64,000 bases of DNA, taken from NCBI GenBank assembly GCA_013298695.1, contig JAAFIS010000006.1, forward strand, positions 166,441 through 230,440, written 5' to 3'. The notes beneath the pieces were generated by a model. It ran no database searches. It was given only the letters and a program-made list of their open reading frames with translations, and had not been told where the DNA came from. Below are positions 7,194 to 16,972 of the stretch, in pieces. The stretch comes from Betaproteobacteria bacterium (GTDB lineage: Bacteria; Pseudomonadota; Gammaproteobacteria; Burkholderiales; Casimicrobiaceae). The position numbers and the translations under genes are program-made. The stretch's first letter is position 1. Each line of letters begins with the position of its first letter.

Positions 7194-8162
7194 CTAGTCG
7201 AGCTTCACGCCCGCTTGCTTCACGAGCTTCGCGTACTTCTCCATTTCGCTGACGAAAAATGACGCGGTGATTTCCGGCGCCTGCACGTTAATCGTGTTGC
7301 CTTGTTTAGCCATTGCTTCTTTCACATCGGGCGAATTAAAAGCGGCAACAAACGCTGCTTGGATTCGCTTCGTTTCTGGTGCTGACATTCCTTTCGGACC
7401 GATCACCGCGAACCAGCCATCAGCGATGTAGTTTGGGAATCCTTGCTCTGCAAACGTCGGAATTTCCGGCGCAGCAGGATTGCGCTCTTTTGATGCCACA
7501 CCGATTGCTTTCAGTGCGCCGCTTTTCAAATGCGGTTGCACCGCTTGCAGCGCGAGCACGCCGAATTCAACTTGACCACCGAGTAAATCAGTCATCATTG
7601 GGCCAGCACCTTTGTACGGGACGTGTTTCGCTTTCACGTTGGCTTCCGACAAAAACATTTCTGCTGCGAGATGCAAAATCGTGCCGTTGCCAGAGGAGGC
7701 AAAGTTATACGCGTCCGGTTTCGCTTTGAGCAATGCAGCGAGCGATTTCGCATCGCTCACGCCCGTTTTCGGATTGACGACCAAAATCATCGACGATTGA
7801 CCGATCACCGCAATTGGCGTGATGTCTTTGATTGGATCAAACGGCAGCGATTTGTAAACGCTTGGATTGATCACGTGATTGTTTGAAACGACGCCTAATG
7901 TGAAGCCGTCAGGTGCGGCTTTGCTGATGGCTTGCGTGCCGACGATGCCGCCCGCGCCCGGCTGATTTTCTACAACAACCGCAGTGCCGAGCGATGTTTC
8001 CAACGCTTTGCTCGCAGAGCGCACGATCACATCCACGCCCGAACCCGCGCCAACAGGTAATATGAGTTTCGTGATTTTTTGTTGCGCAAACAGGTTTGAC
8101 GCTAAGCTAGCTGTGACAAGGATCGCCCCAATACATTGGGCGATACGGCTAATTTTGTTCAT
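7194..8162 (-). CDS. Bug-family periplasmic solute receptor (TctC-like)
   Basis: 322 residues with a signal peptide ending near residue 26 (ASLASNLFAQQ). The family landmarks are LILPVGAGSGVDVIVR, VVENQPGAGGIVGTQAISKA, DGFTLGVVSNNHVINPS and YKSLPFDPIKDITPIAVI. Bug receptors bind carboxylates or amides, and many are orphans without TctAB permeases, as here. It follows the CoA-transferase and HMG-CoA lyase-like genes on the same strand, suggesting its ligand is the acid those enzymes degrade. Its signal peptide coding region contains a 19-bp CGCCC-N9-GGGCG palindrome (8124-8142). Confidence 0.93.
   Translation of the reverse strand: MNKISRIAQCIGAILVTASLASNLFAQQKITKLILPVGAGSGVDVIVRSASKALETSLGTAVVVENQPGAGGIVGTQAISKAAPDGFTLGVVSNNHVINPSVYKSLPFDPIKDITPIAVIGQSSMILVVNPKTGVSDAKSLAALLKAKPDAYNFASSGNGTILHLAAEMFLSEANVKAKHVPYKGAGPMMTDLLGGQVEFGVLALQAVQPHLKSGALKAIGVASKERNPAAPEIPTFAEQGFPNYIADGWFAVIGPKGMSAPETKRIQAAFVAAFNSPDVKEAMAKQGNTINVQAPEITASFFVSEMEKYAKLVKQAGVKLD
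8124..8142. repeat. 19-bp palindrome CGCCC-N9-GGGCG (copy 1, inside the Bug gene)
   Basis: CGCCCCAATACATTGGGCG, flanked by AT on both sides so that the hairpin reads ATCGCC...GGCGAT. It lies within the 5' coding end of the Bug receptor and encodes residues around IAQCIGAI of the signal peptide. See the other copies at 19818, 19885, 22952, 23018, 39050, 45612, 45679 and 54121. Confidence 0.7.
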
Positions 8163-8193
8163 TTTCGAATCCTCCTATTATTTAATTCATCGC

Positions 8194-9396
8194 CTAAGCA
8201 ACGATGCGCTTTTCTATGAGTTGCTGAATAGCATTTTCGCAATAGCCAAGCCGCGTTAAAAGCGCGACCGTTCCGTCGCCCAACGGCGGCGGATCATGTC
8301 GAACGCCAAGCATCTCGCCATTCATCGTTAGCGGCAAAAGCGTTGTTTTTATGGTTGCGCCTGCGTTCGCGCCGTCAGGCAATTTAATGTCGGCCAGCGC
8401 GCCCGTTGCGAGCAGATGCGGATCGTCGAGCAATTCATGCGGCGCACGAATCGGCGCGTAAGGCAACCCGACGCGCTCGAAGAGTTCACTTAATTCTTTT
8501 GCGGATTGATTCGCGAGATGCTCGCGCAAGGTCGCGAGTAATTGCGGGCGATGTTCAACGCGTTTGTTGTTGTCTGCATATTCCGGCAGGTGTTGAAGAT
8601 GTTGCAAATGAAGCGCTTCACAAAATGTTTTCCACTGCGCATCGGACACTGCACACAGAAAAATTTGTTCCCCGTCTTTTACGGTGAACACGTCATACAC
8701 GCCCCACGCACTAATGCGGTTGGGCATCGGCTCCGCTACTTTTCCGGTGATCGCGTATTGCAGCATGTGTTGACCGACGAGAAAAATATTGTTCTCGAAC
8801 AACGCCGACTGAATCTCTTGACCTTTGCCCGTGACGCCGCGCTGAATCAACGCGCCCAGAGCGCCAATCGCACCGAACATGCCGCCCATGATGTCGTTCA
8901 CGCTCGTGCCTGCGCGCAACGGATCGCCCGGTCGACCTGTCATATAGGCAAGGCCGCCCATCATTTGCACGACCTCATCCAGCGCAGTGCGATGCTCGTA
9001 CGGTCCAGGCAGAAAACCTTTGCAGGTGACGTAAATCACGCGCTCGTTTTCTTTGGACAAGCTCGCGTAATCAAGTCCGTACTTTTTCATGGTGCCCGGT
9101 TTGAAATTCTCGGCAACCACATCCGCCGTGAGCGCGAGTTTTCGCGCGATCGCTGCGCCTTCGGGTTGATGCAAATTAATCCCGATCGAAGTTTTGTTGC
9201 GATTGAACATCGGAAAAAAACCTGCGCCGGAACCCAGCAAATGCCGCGTGCGATCACCGTCAACGGGTTCAACTTTGATCACCTCTGCGCCCATATCCGC
9301 GAGCACCATGCCACACGTTGGACCCATTACCATGTGCGTGAATTCAACGACGCGTAGGCCATCGAGAGGAAGCGATTTTTTGGCGGGGCTCATCAT
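8194..9396 (-). CDS. Class III CoA-transferase (CaiB/BaiF family)
   Basis: 400 residues from the ATG at 9394-9396. The frame extends to 9477, but that part overlaps the upstream lyase gene and precedes the family start LPLDGLRVVEFTHMVMGP. Family features: GADVIKVE-like MGAEVIKVEP, NRNKTSIGINLHQPEG, ENFKPGTMKKYGLDY, and a conserved catalytic aspartate in TALDEVVQMMGGLAYMTG. It transfers CoA between acyl-CoA and a carboxylic acid. Together with the lyase-like gene just upstream it could activate and cleave a branched dicarboxylate such as 3-hydroxy-3-methylglutarate; that substrate is inference. Confidence 0.9.
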   Translation of the reverse strand: MMSPAKKSLPLDGLRVVEFTHMVMGPTCGMVLADMGAEVIKVEPVDGDRTRHLLGSGAGFFPMFNRNKTSIGINLHQPEGAAIARKLALTADVVAENFKPGTMKKYGLDYASLSKENERVIYVTCKGFLPGPYEHRTALDEVVQMMGGLAYMTGRPGDPLRAGTSVNDIMGGMFGAIGALGALIQRGVTGKGQEIQSALFENNIFLVGQHMLQYAITGKVAEPMPNRISAWGVYDVFTVKDGEQIFLCAVSDAQWKTFCEALHLQHLQHLPEYADNNKRVEHRPQLLATLREHLANQSAKELSELFERVGLPYAPIRAPHELLDDPHLLATGALADIKLPDGANAGATIKTTLLPLTMNGEMLGVRHDPPPLGDGTVALLTRLGYCENAIQQLIEKRIVA

Positions 9397-9401
9397 CGGG
9401 T

Positions 9402-10322
9402 TTATGCAAAGACAGACGAGGATTTTGGAACACCCGCGCGCCAGATGCTTCCATTGAATTGTTCGCCAGAAAGCCACTCGGCCACTTTTTTTCTCAACGC
9501 AAGCAGTTGCGAAAGATCAATTCCCGTTTCAAAACCCATTCGATCCAGCAGGTACACCACATCTTCCGTAGACACATTGCCGCTCGCGCCCGGCGCATGC
9601 GGACAACCGCCAATGCCGCCGAGTGACGCATCGAAATATCGAATGCCGACATCCAATGCGGCAACGGTGTTGGCGAGCGCGAGCCCGCGCGTATCGTGAA
9701 AATGCCCAGTGCGACAGCGCGCGCCAACCGCGTCCTGTACCTTTGAAATCAGGCGCTTGACCTGCGCGGGATCCGCATAGCCAACGGTATCCGCTAAACC
9801 AATTTCGTCAGCGCCTGCGGCAACGGCCGCTTTGGCGATACGAACCACTTCGCTCTCTGGCACATCGCCCTGAATCGTGCAGCCGAACGCTGTGCTGATG
9901 CCGATATCGATGGTGATTTTTGATCCTGCGGCGCTGCGTGCTGTGGCAATCGCTGCGACCGTTTCCAACATTTGATCGGGCGTTTTCTTCACGTTCGCGG
10001 CGCTGTGTTCGGCGCTTGCAGAGATCGGAAGCAAGAGCGCATTCGCACCTGATTCAATCGCGCGTTCCGCGCCTTTCAAATTCGGCACCAGCACTGTGGT
10101 TTGCAGATGTTCGTGGCGCTTCGCATGCACGACCACGTCCCACGTGTCGGCGAGTTGCGGCATCAAGTGCGCGGGCACAAACGAGCCTACTTCCATTTGG
10201 TGAACGCCTGCGGCATACGCCGCATCAATCCATTCGAATTTTCGCGCTGTCGGCAGAATCGATGGGATGCTTTGCAAGCCGTCTCGCAGGCCAACGTCGC
10301 GGAGGGTGACAAACGAATTCAC
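9402..10322 (-). CDS. Hydroxymethylglutaryl-CoA lyase-like enzyme
   Basis: 306 residues of the DRE-TIM metallolyase family. RDVGLRDGLQSIP carries the catalytic R-D metal site, EVGSFVPAHLMPQLADT the substrate loop, GLADTVGYADP and GHFHDTRGLALAN the C-terminal metal-binding His pair, and GGIGGCPHAPGASGNVSTEDVVYLL the conserved Cys loop. HMG-CoA lyase makes acetyl-CoA and acetoacetate; relatives cleave citramalyl-CoA or similar. It is the first gene of a lyase / CoA-transferase / Bug operon, 5 bp before the CoA-transferase start, with a divergent LysR regulator. Confidence 0.92.
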   Translation of the reverse strand: MNSFVTLRDVGLRDGLQSIPSILPTARKFEWIDAAYAAGVHQMEVGSFVPAHLMPQLADTWDVVVHAKRHEHLQTTVLVPNLKGAERAIESGANALLLPISASAEHSAANVKKTPDQMLETVAAIATARSAAGSKITIDIGISTAFGCTIQGDVPESEVVRIAKAAVAAGADEIGLADTVGYADPAQVKRLISKVQDAVGARCRTGHFHDTRGLALANTVAALDVGIRYFDASLGGIGGCPHAPGASGNVSTEDVVYLLDRMGFETGIDLSQLLALRKKVAEWLSGEQFNGSIWRAGVPKSSSVFA

Positions 10323-10349
10323 GAAATGTCGCAGTGCTTAATGAAAAAT

Positions 10350-10367
10350 ACTTCACTATTGTAAAGT
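10350..10367. promoter_or_regulatory. Possible LysR-type operator
   Basis: ACTT-CACTATTGTA-AAGT is an interrupted dyad in the 108-bp region between the lyase gene and the divergent LysR gene, containing the T-N11-A core typical of LysR-type sites. The region is AT-rich relative to its surroundings. Assignment is inference from position and form. Confidence 0.35.
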
Positions 10368-10430
10368 TGCTTTTCAGTAACAAATTGACAGATAATCGTT
10401 TGTAAGTTTCCAAAACGGAACATTAGAAAC

Positions 10431-11372
10431 GTGCGCGATCTTGACTTAACGAGCCTTCGTTTATTCGTTGCCGTGTGCGAAGAAGGCAACATGGCGCGCG
10501 CGGCGGATCGACTCGCGCTGGTGCCATCGGCGGAGAGCAAACGGCTGGCACATTTGGCGTCACAACTGGGGGTTAACCTGCTCTCGCGTTTTCGCTGGGG
10601 CGTGCGCCCCACGGCAGCCGGGCAAACCTTGCTCGAACACGCGCGCGACATGCTTGCGGCACAAGCGCGCATCGAGCGAGCGATGAGCGGCTATGCGGCG
10701 GGCGTATCCGGCGAAGTGAGATTGTTTGCTACTGCGTCGGTGCTCGCCGAATCCTTGGCCGACGATGTCGCAGAATTTCTCACCTCACCCGCGCATGCAA
10801 ACATTCGGGTGTCCATCGACGAGCGCGTTTCGCCCGATGTGGTGCGCGGCGTTCGCGATGGCAACGCAGCGCTCGGCATTTGTTGGGACATTGCGGCGTT
10901 TGGGGATTTGGCGGCACACGCGTATCGATCAGATCGTCTCGTCGTTATCACGCATCCTTCGCATCCACTGGCGAAGAAATCTCGCGTGTCGTTCACGGAT
11001 ACGCTTGATCACGAACAAGTCAGCATGCCGCCAAACAGCACGGTGCAAATCGTATTGGCCCGTGCGGCAGCGGCCATTGATCGTCACGTGCAGCATAGAG
11101 TCGTTGTGTCAAACTTCGAAGCTGCGCTACGCGCCGTTCGCGCGAACCTAGCGCTGTCTGTAGTGCCGCAGCAAGTGGCTGAACCTTACTTATCAACGTG
11201 GGCGCTGCGAGTCATTACATTGGCGGAGCCATGGGCAGAACGTCGATTCGCGATTTGTCACCGCACTGACGCGCTCACTCCCGCTGCGACCGTGTTGCGC
11301 GATCACTTAATCGAAAACGCTAGAAATGCGGCGTCTGTGGCAGATCGCTCTCGCAAAAAGAACGGTGCATGA
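10431..11372 (+). CDS. LysR family transcriptional regulator
   Basis: 313 residues starting at a GTG (10431). An N-terminal winged helix ([23 protein letters not shown] region, about 5-65) is followed by a two-lobe effector domain with [20 protein letters not shown] and later [14 protein letters not shown]. It is divergent from the lyase / CoA-transferase / Bug operon, the usual arrangement for a LysR activator responding to the pathway substrate. Its last codons overlap the next gene by an ATGA. Confidence 0.93.
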   Translation: MRDLDLTSLRLFVAVCEEGNMARAADRLALVPSAESKRLAHLASQLGVNLLSRFRWGVRPTAAGQTLLEHARDMLAAQARIERAMSGYAAGVSGEVRLFATASVLAESLADDVAEFLTSPAHANIRVSIDERVSPDVVRGVRDGNAALGICWDIAAFGDLAAHAYRSDRLVVITHPSHPLAKKSRVSFTDTLDHEQVSMPPNSTVQIVLARAAAAIDRHVQHRVVVSNFEAALRAVRANLALSVVPQQVAEPYLSTWALRVITLAEPWAERRFAICHRTDALTPAATVLRDHLIENARNAASVADRSRKKNGA

Positions 11373-11653
11373 GTGAGAGTGCAGGCTGCCGCCCCGGCTG
11401 CGGCGCGTGCTGCATCGCGCCTTCCATTTCGTCGCCGATTCCCGGAATGCCGAACGGCAAACCTGCGGGGGTGCGTTGCGCTCAATTGAGTGAAGGCAAT
11501 CAGTGTTTGATCTTTGGCGACCCGCAACGGCCTGCGGTTTGCTCGGGATTGAAAGCGTCAGCAGAGATGTGTGGTCTTGATGCGAATGTAGAGCGTACGC
11601 GCGTCCATGCAATCAAATTTCTGGATGCGCTTGAGCGCGCAACGCGTTCGTGA
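11369..11653 (+). CDS. YkgJ family cysteine cluster protein
   Basis: 94 residues with the cysteine pattern CRPGCGACC near the N-terminus, then C at VRCAQL, QCLIF, VCSGL and MCGLD. This matches the YkgJ/DUF3109-like putative zinc- or iron-sulphur-binding family of unknown function. ATGA overlap with the LysR stop makes it part of the same transcript. No link to the catabolic operon is evident. Confidence 0.88.
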   Translation: MSESAGCRPGCGACCIAPSISSPIPGMPNGKPAGVRCAQLSEGNQCLIFGDPQRPAVCSGLKASAEMCGLDANVERTRVHAIKFLDALERATRS

Positions 11654-11692
11654 AGTGGGCAACTCAGCCACATTCTTCGCAGGCGACGTCAC

Positions 11693-14653
11693 TCACAAGT
11701 AACGAGACATCACAGCACGCCCTTTGGCATACACGCCGAACGCGGCTTGCGCGCTTTGATAGCCAAGCTCACGATAGGACTCGAACTGGGTTTCGCTAAA
11801 CCACTGATCTGCGGTGGTTTGCTGCGGAAAGCTGCCACTTTTCTGTTGAAATTCGCCCAGCGCCACGCCGCTGCGCGCAGTGAGTGTTGGCTTAATGATG
11901 ATCAGTTTGCCTTGACGAATGTGATTGTTTTCGTGACTGGGGTCGTCGCGATAAGCAATATCGGCGACGACGAAATGCGCCGTGCTGCGTCCGTTTGCAT
12001 CGGGTTTAAGGGGTGCAAGATTAACGTCGATTGTGTGACCCAGATCGATTTGCGCGAGTCGAATCAAGTGCGCGACGTCGGCAAATTCGTAGCGCGGATC
12101 GGCACCGCAATCACTCATCACAATCAACGGTAAACGGCGTTTAATCAGTTCGTACGCAGCAGTGTTTTCAAAGTGACCGCCATCGCTCAAGTAAACGAAC
12201 GATGAGTCGCTTCTGATGATTCCGAAAAGTTCGCGCAGTAAATGCAGCAAGCCGAACGCTGGTGATTCGAACAACCATGAATTTTGGCCGTTGCGCGGGT
12301 TGCCGAACCACGCGCCTAGTCGCACGTTAAATACTGTGAGCAACAGCGCCATCGCAGGCGAGCTGTGATAGCCCATTGCCGGGCTAGCCGCCGCGCCAGA
12401 GGTTGCCATTGCAAGTCCAAGTGAAGCGCCCCGATTCCACCTTCGGCGTTGTTGCAAGAAACGCCGCTCGTAGAGCGCGAAAAGTCGAGTGCGGCGATAC
12501 CAGCTCTTTCCGCCAGTTGCGCCCTCTGCGTAGCCCGCAAACAGCGCCGAGAACGTGAAGTTAGCCGATTTTCGCTCCTGCGTTCGAAGCTCGCCACCGC
12601 TGCCTCGATTGATCGCGGCGTTGATCAAATGCAGCGGTCGTTGGGTGCTGGTATCACTGCCGCTCCCCTTGCGCAACGCGGACAACGGCAAATCATCCGC
12701 GTAGGACAGCGTTGTGAAAAGATTGGTACGGCGTGGTTCATGATGTCCGTTTGCGCGTTGCGACGCACCCAGATAGCAGCGCGTCAACCGATTGCGGTAG
12801 AACATTTGAAACGAAAACAAATTGATGTCTATTCGCCAGGCTAGCAACAATACGAACAACAACACGGTCGCTGCCGCCGCAAGGTGTTGCCGCCACGGAT
12901 ACGCCATCACCGCGAGCGGCAAAGTGAGCGCGCGATTAATTCCGGTGCACGGTGACACGGGCATTGCAGCCGCTGCCGATGTGATCGAACCCGCAGGCGC
13001 GGGCACTGGCGCGCAGTAGCGCTCGATCGAATTCGTAGCGTTGCGCGGAGGCGTTTCGTATTTGCCGTCAACTATTGCTGCGGTGCTGATCGCGATGGCC
13101 ACGAGGAGGCCAAAGACAAATACATACGGGGTCAGCATCAGTAGTTTTTCAAGTCGCGGGCGTTTCGGGACTTCACTTCCGGTTGCGGCGCTACGACCGA
13201 GCAGGATACCGACTAGCGTTTGTATCGTCCAGGCGGCCACGGCAGAGCCCGCGAGCCACGACGCGATGCCAGAGGCTTGCCACCAGACCCACAAGCCTGG
13301 GCCAACCGCGACGATCAACGAGACGATGGTTAGCGCGACCGCATACACATACAACATGCCACCCAGTCTGCCTAGCCATTCGCGATCAGATTCGCTCATT
13401 GCGCGACTGGCCATTCCGATCTGTAGCGCGATACTTAAGGAAAACACCGCGACGACAATGAACATGCCAACCGAGAGGTGAAAAGCACCTTGAATATGTC
13501 GCACCAACAGATCGGCGTAGCTCGCGATGCTGACTTCATTGATGAGCCACGCACGCAGGCCGTCGTCGCTCAAAAATACGGCGAGCATTCCTCGTGAGAA
13601 TGAGTCGGCATACAGGTAGAGCAAGTATCCGGCGAGCGCACCAGCGGATGTCGTCGCGAGTAAAAAAGAGAGCGCGTTTTTGAAGCTAGGTATTGAGCGG
13701 AGAATTTCATCGAAGTACGCTCGCAGCGTTCGCTCTTTGCGGTGTCGATGCGCTCGATCAAGCAGGCGGACAGCGCCACTGGCTATCCACATCAACGTAT
13801 TGAGAAGTGCGAACCCTGCAATCCAAGTGCGAAGCAAGAAGGTGCCTCTACATTCGTCATTCGCTGAGACTCCCGCCACGGCGCAAGCGCTGCTAATCTG
13901 TTCGGCGTACGACTGCAAAGCGATGCTTGCCAACCACGCGGATACAAAAATTGGCACCACCGCACCTAAGGGCACCCACCAGCGAGCTCGAGCGCGCTCC
14001 GGCAAACTTTGTCGATCAACATTCATGCCGATGGTGACGCTCACGACCGCAAGCAGGGCACCCGCGACAGCGGCAAGGCTGCCGTGTGCGACGTTTCGTA
14101 GCGAGCCGGCAACGGCGTAGATTGTGTGCAGCAGCAGCACCGAGGCCACAGCTAATCCGATCAGGATCGTCAAATTAAGGAGCAGATTGCGCAAATAAAT
14201 CGCAATTGACGTCCAGGTGTCAATCGACAACGCACCGAGTTTCGGTGTCAAGTAATTACTGTACTGACGCAAGAACTGAACTTCTTCCGCGTCGTCACGC
14301 ACTGAGCGCGCGAGCACGTCTTCAGCCATTGCGAGTTTTTGCGCGTAACTCGGCGAGTCGCTTTCGCGGTCTTGCTGAGAGTCGCGCCGACTTCGATGGA
14401 TCAACGCAGTGAGCCAGCTGCCAATATAGCCACCGCCAGACACCGTCGACAAGTAATCGAAGCGCTTGAGCAAGCGAAGCTCTGCCAGCGCTTGCAACAC
14501 GCCAAGGTTAAACGTCGCGCTGCGAATGCCCCCGCCTGAGAACGCGAGGCCAATCAATGGTTTGTCGCGGTCTCGCGGTTCGCGCGCGAGGCGAATTGCC
14601 GCAGCTTCGTCGCGAAAGACTTGCTGCTCGTCGATGGGTTGACTGCGTTTCAT
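11693..14653 (-). CDS. Large membrane-anchored patatin-like phospholipase
   Basis: 986 residues. A patatin domain begins at residue 33: oxyanion loop FSGGGIRSATFNLG (GGGIR about 40-44) and nucleophile S72 in TVSGGGYIG. The domain is split: after about 450 residues of hydrophobic helices (roughly ten spans between residues 140 and 590) the catalytic DGG appears in LSDGGHFENTAAYEL, followed by IVMSDCGADP. The expected reaction is hydrolysis of membrane lipid acyl esters, with the active site held at the membrane. It appears monocistronic. The very large membrane insert between Ser and Asp is uncommon in bacterial patatins. Confidence 0.85.
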   Translation of the reverse strand: MKRSQPIDEQQVFRDEAAAIRLAREPRDRDKPLIGLAFSGGGIRSATFNLGVLQALAELRLLKRFDYLSTVSGGGYIGSWLTALIHRSRRDSQQDRESDSPSYAQKLAMAEDVLARSVRDDAEEVQFLRQYSNYLTPKLGALSIDTWTSIAIYLRNLLLNLTILIGLAVASVLLLHTIYAVAGSLRNVAHGSLAAVAGALLAVVSVTIGMNVDRQSLPERARARWWVPLGAVVPIFVSAWLASIALQSYAEQISSACAVAGVSANDECRGTFLLRTWIAGFALLNTLMWIASGAVRLLDRAHRHRKERTLRAYFDEILRSIPSFKNALSFLLATTSAGALAGYLLYLYADSFSRGMLAVFLSDDGLRAWLINEVSIASYADLLVRHIQGAFHLSVGMFIVVAVFSLSIALQIGMASRAMSESDREWLGRLGGMLYVYAVALTIVSLIVAVGPGLWVWWQASGIASWLAGSAVAAWTIQTLVGILLGRSAATGSEVPKRPRLEKLLMLTPYVFVFGLLVAIAISTAAIVDGKYETPPRNATNSIERYCAPVPAPAGSITSAAAAMPVSPCTGINRALTLPLAVMAYPWRQHLAAAATVLLFVLLLAWRIDINLFSFQMFYRNRLTRCYLGASQRANGHHEPRRTNLFTTLSYADDLPLSALRKGSGSDTSTQRPLHLINAAINRGSGGELRTQERKSANFTFSALFAGYAEGATGGKSWYRRTRLFALYERRFLQQRRRWNRGASLGLAMATSGAAASPAMGYHSSPAMALLLTVFNVRLGAWFGNPRNGQNSWLFESPAFGLLHLLRELFGIIRSDSSFVYLSDGGHFENTAAYELIKRRLPLIVMSDCGADPRYEFADVAHLIRLAQIDLGHTIDVNLAPLKPDANGRSTAHFVVADIAYRDDPSHENNHIRQGKLIIIKPTLTARSGVALGEFQQKSGSFPQQTTADQWFSETQFESYRELGYQSAQAAFGVYAKGRAVMSRYL

Positions 14654-15056
14654 GCGGCACCTCTGAGCAGCAAGTGTGAGGGCAACAGTGAGTGCGCGTC
14701 AACCGATCGTCACGCCCGTGTGCGGTCATGAACCACTGTTCTAATTCCTAGGAGCAACTTCAGGTGACCAGGACTATACACAATATCTATATAAACCTTA
14801 TTTTTACGGGGTTGCATCTTGTTTTTATAATATTTCAATAGTTAAGACAAACAACTTGCTTGCCCAATAAAATTTGCGTTATAGGTATACTTTTGTTAGC
14901 GATATCTGTTATCTCAAATCTTGCTGTTCGCCCCGGGAAGTTTGCAAAGCGCCTTGCTACACGCAGCTACAAACGCCCCTAGCAACATGCGACACTTGCG
15001 TTTTGCGCAACAGCGCGAAATTCCGCCTACCCTCTTCACACAGCTCCAATTTCCGC
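14654..15056. other. 403-bp intergenic region with AT-rich promoter area
   Basis: No gene is recognised here. Bases 14770-14900 are strongly AT-rich (runs such as ATATCTATATAAACC and TTTTTATAATATTTCAAT) against a GC-rich background, consistent with promoter DNA. The open frame from 14874 that joins fbp is cysteine-rich, low-quality sequence and is probably 5' untranslated region. Confidence 0.6.
14803..14831 (+). promoter_or_regulatory. Possible sigma-70 promoter upstream of fbp
   Basis: TTTACG (14803-14808), a 17-bp spacer and a perfect TATAAT (14826-14831) lie in AT-rich DNA. The fbp start is about 220 bp downstream, so the leader would be long. This is pattern recognition only. Confidence 0.35.
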
Positions 15057-16064
15057 ATGCGCCGCACGACTCTCACGCAATTTCTCGTCGAACAACAACG
15101 CTCAGCACGAGCGATCAAACCCGAGCTTCGCCTGTTGATAGAAGTCGTCGGGCGGGCATGTAAAGCCATCGCGGTAAACGTTGGCAAGGGCGCGCTGGCG
15201 AACATGCTCGGCAGCGCGGGCACTGAGAATGTGCAAGGCGAGGTACAGAAAAAACTCGACGTCATCTCCAATGAAATTTTGATGGAAGCCAACGAGTGGG
15301 GCGGCCATCTTGCGGGCATGGCCAGTGAGGAAATGGAGACGATTCACGAAATTCCGAATCGCTACCCAAAGGGCGAATATCTACTTTTGTTTGATCCGCT
15401 CGATGGTTCTTCAAACATTGATGTGAACGTATCGATTGGTACGATTTTTTCAGTGCTCAAATCAGGTGACGAGCTCGGTCAAGTCACTGAGAAATCGTTT
15501 CTTCTGCCCGGCACGTCGCAAGTCGCAGCCGGCTACGCGGTGTACGGGCCGACCACTCTACTGGTGCTTACGGTCGGCACGGGCGTGTATTGCTTCACGC
15601 TGGATCGCGAAATGGGCTCCTGGGTGCTCACGCAATCAAACATGAAAATTCCCCACGACACACAAGAATTCGCTATCAACATGAGCAACATGCGGCACTG
15701 GGAGTCGCCGGTTCGCAAATACGTCGATGAATTACTGCTGGGTGAAACCGGGCCACGTGAAAAAAACTTCAACATGCGTTGGGTGGCGTCAATGGTCGCC
15801 GACGTGCATCGCATTCTGACTCGCGGTGGAATCTTTATGTATCCACGCGACGCACGTACGCCGGATGTGCCCGGAAAGCTTCGATTGATGTATGAGGCGA
15901 ATCCGATGAGTTTCATTGTTGAACAGGCGGGCGGTGCGGCCACCAACGGGCATGAACGTATTCTCGAAGTGCGTCCGCATAAACTGCATGAGCGCATCAG
16001 CGTGATCCTAGGCAGCAAGAACGAAGTAGAGCGCGTGACTTCATATCACCGCGCAGCGCTGTAA
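15057..16064 (+). CDS. fbp: Class I fructose-1,6-bisphosphatase
   Basis: 335 residues from the ATG at 15057 ([16 protein letters not shown]). The frame is open to 14874, but the upstream part does not resemble the family. Metal and substrate sites are GNVQ-like [29 protein letters not shown], the [19 protein letters not shown] motif, and the C-terminal [19 protein letters not shown]. It dephosphorylates fructose 1,6-bisphosphate in gluconeogenesis or the Calvin cycle. It is transcribed alone or with chaC 54 bp downstream. Confidence 0.97.
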   Translation: MRRTTLTQFLVEQQRSARAIKPELRLLIEVVGRACKAIAVNVGKGALANMLGSAGTENVQGEVQKKLDVISNEILMEANEWGGHLAGMASEEMETIHEIPNRYPKGEYLLLFDPLDGSSNIDVNVSIGTIFSVLKSGDELGQVTEKSFLLPGTSQVAAGYAVYGPTTLLVLTVGTGVYCFTLDREMGSWVLTQSNMKIPHDTQEFAINMSNMRHWESPVRKYVDELLLGETGPREKNFNMRWVASMVADVHRILTRGGIFMYPRDARTPDVPGKLRLMYEANPMSFIVEQAGGAATNGHERILEVRPHKLHERISVILGSKNEVERVTSYHRAAL

Positions 16065-16118
16065 CGGGCGGCGAGTATTCTTTTGTGCGTCATTCGCAGG
16101 TGACCAAATCAACGTCTT

Positions 16119-16874
16119 ATGAGTAACCGACGCACGGATTCAAACGGTCGCGACATCCCGTTTCTCGTATCGCACGACCGCGCGACGAATGCGGCGATCG
16201 GCTCGCTCACCGGAATCACACGAGAAGACATTGAGCAAGACGCATCCCGCAGAGCGCTCGCGGCAAAGGGCGACGAAGCAGGCTTGTGGACTGATGCGCA
16301 ATTGCGCGATTCACTCGACGCTACGCTGCGAAATTGGAACGGCGAAGACGACGTTTACGTGTTTGGCTACGGCTCACTGGTTTGGAACCCGTGCATGCAA
16401 CACCACGGTCGCATCGCGGGCACGGTGCGCGGATTTCATCGCCGATTTTGCATGTGGAGCCACATCTATCGCGGCACCGCGGAGCTTCCTGGACTCGTAC
16501 TCGCACTCGACCGAGGCGGCGCGGTGCGCGGCATGCTCTATCGGCTTGCAGCTGAACGCGCGCGCCACGAGCTCGAATTGCTTTGGCGTCGCGAAATGAT
16601 AGGCGGCAGCTACGTGCCGAAGTGGCTTCGAGCGCAAACCGAGGACGGCGAAGTTCCTGCGATTGGCTTCGTGATTAATCATCGTTCAGATCAGTACGCA
16701 GGGAAACTCTCCGACGAGCGCGTTGTTGAAATACTCGCTCACGCTCGAGGGCGCTACGGTACTGGTGCCGACTATTTGGTGCAAACCGCCGAGGCGCTTC
16801 GAGCTGCCGGTTTGGGCGACGCCTACCTCGACCATTTATGCAGACTGCTTTCTGCGAACAGATTTAGTGCGTAA
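16119..16874 (+). CDS. chaC: Gamma-glutamylcyclotransferase, ChaC type
   Basis: 251 residues. The glycine-rich substrate loop VFGYGSLVWNPC (about 81-92) and the FHRRFCMWSHIYRGT segment define the ChaC branch. Known members release 5-oxoproline from glutathione in the cytoplasm. The N-terminal 70 residues are a less conserved lead-in. A glutathione biosynthesis gene (gshA) is present at 37654, but not linked. Confidence 0.92.
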   Translation: MSNRRTDSNGRDIPFLVSHDRATNAAIGSLTGITREDIEQDASRRALAAKGDEAGLWTDAQLRDSLDATLRNWNGEDDVYVFGYGSLVWNPCMQHHGRIAGTVRGFHRRFCMWSHIYRGTAELPGLVLALDRGGAVRGMLYRLAAERARHELELLWRREMIGGSYVPKWLRAQTEDGEVPAIGFVINHRSDQYAGKLSDERVVEILAHARGRYGTGADYLVQTAEALRAAGLGDAYLDHLCRLLSANRFSA

Positions 16875-16972
16875 GCGCATCAGTTAAGAAGAATCTCAAT
16901 AGCATTCTCACCGGTGCTATGGTAGCTTTCGCGCTCAGTTTCGGCACGTCAAAAATTAGAGGAGTGTGCATC

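Noticed and set aside
8542..9357. Long forward-strand ORF (271 codons) opposite the CoA-transferase gene
   Set aside because: It is Arg/His-rich with no family resemblance, and the reverse-strand CoA-transferase is complete and conserved; it is an antisense shadow.
14874..15056. N-terminal extension of fbp
   Set aside because: Open frame but cysteine-rich and unlike fructose bisphosphatase; the ATG at 15057 fits the family.
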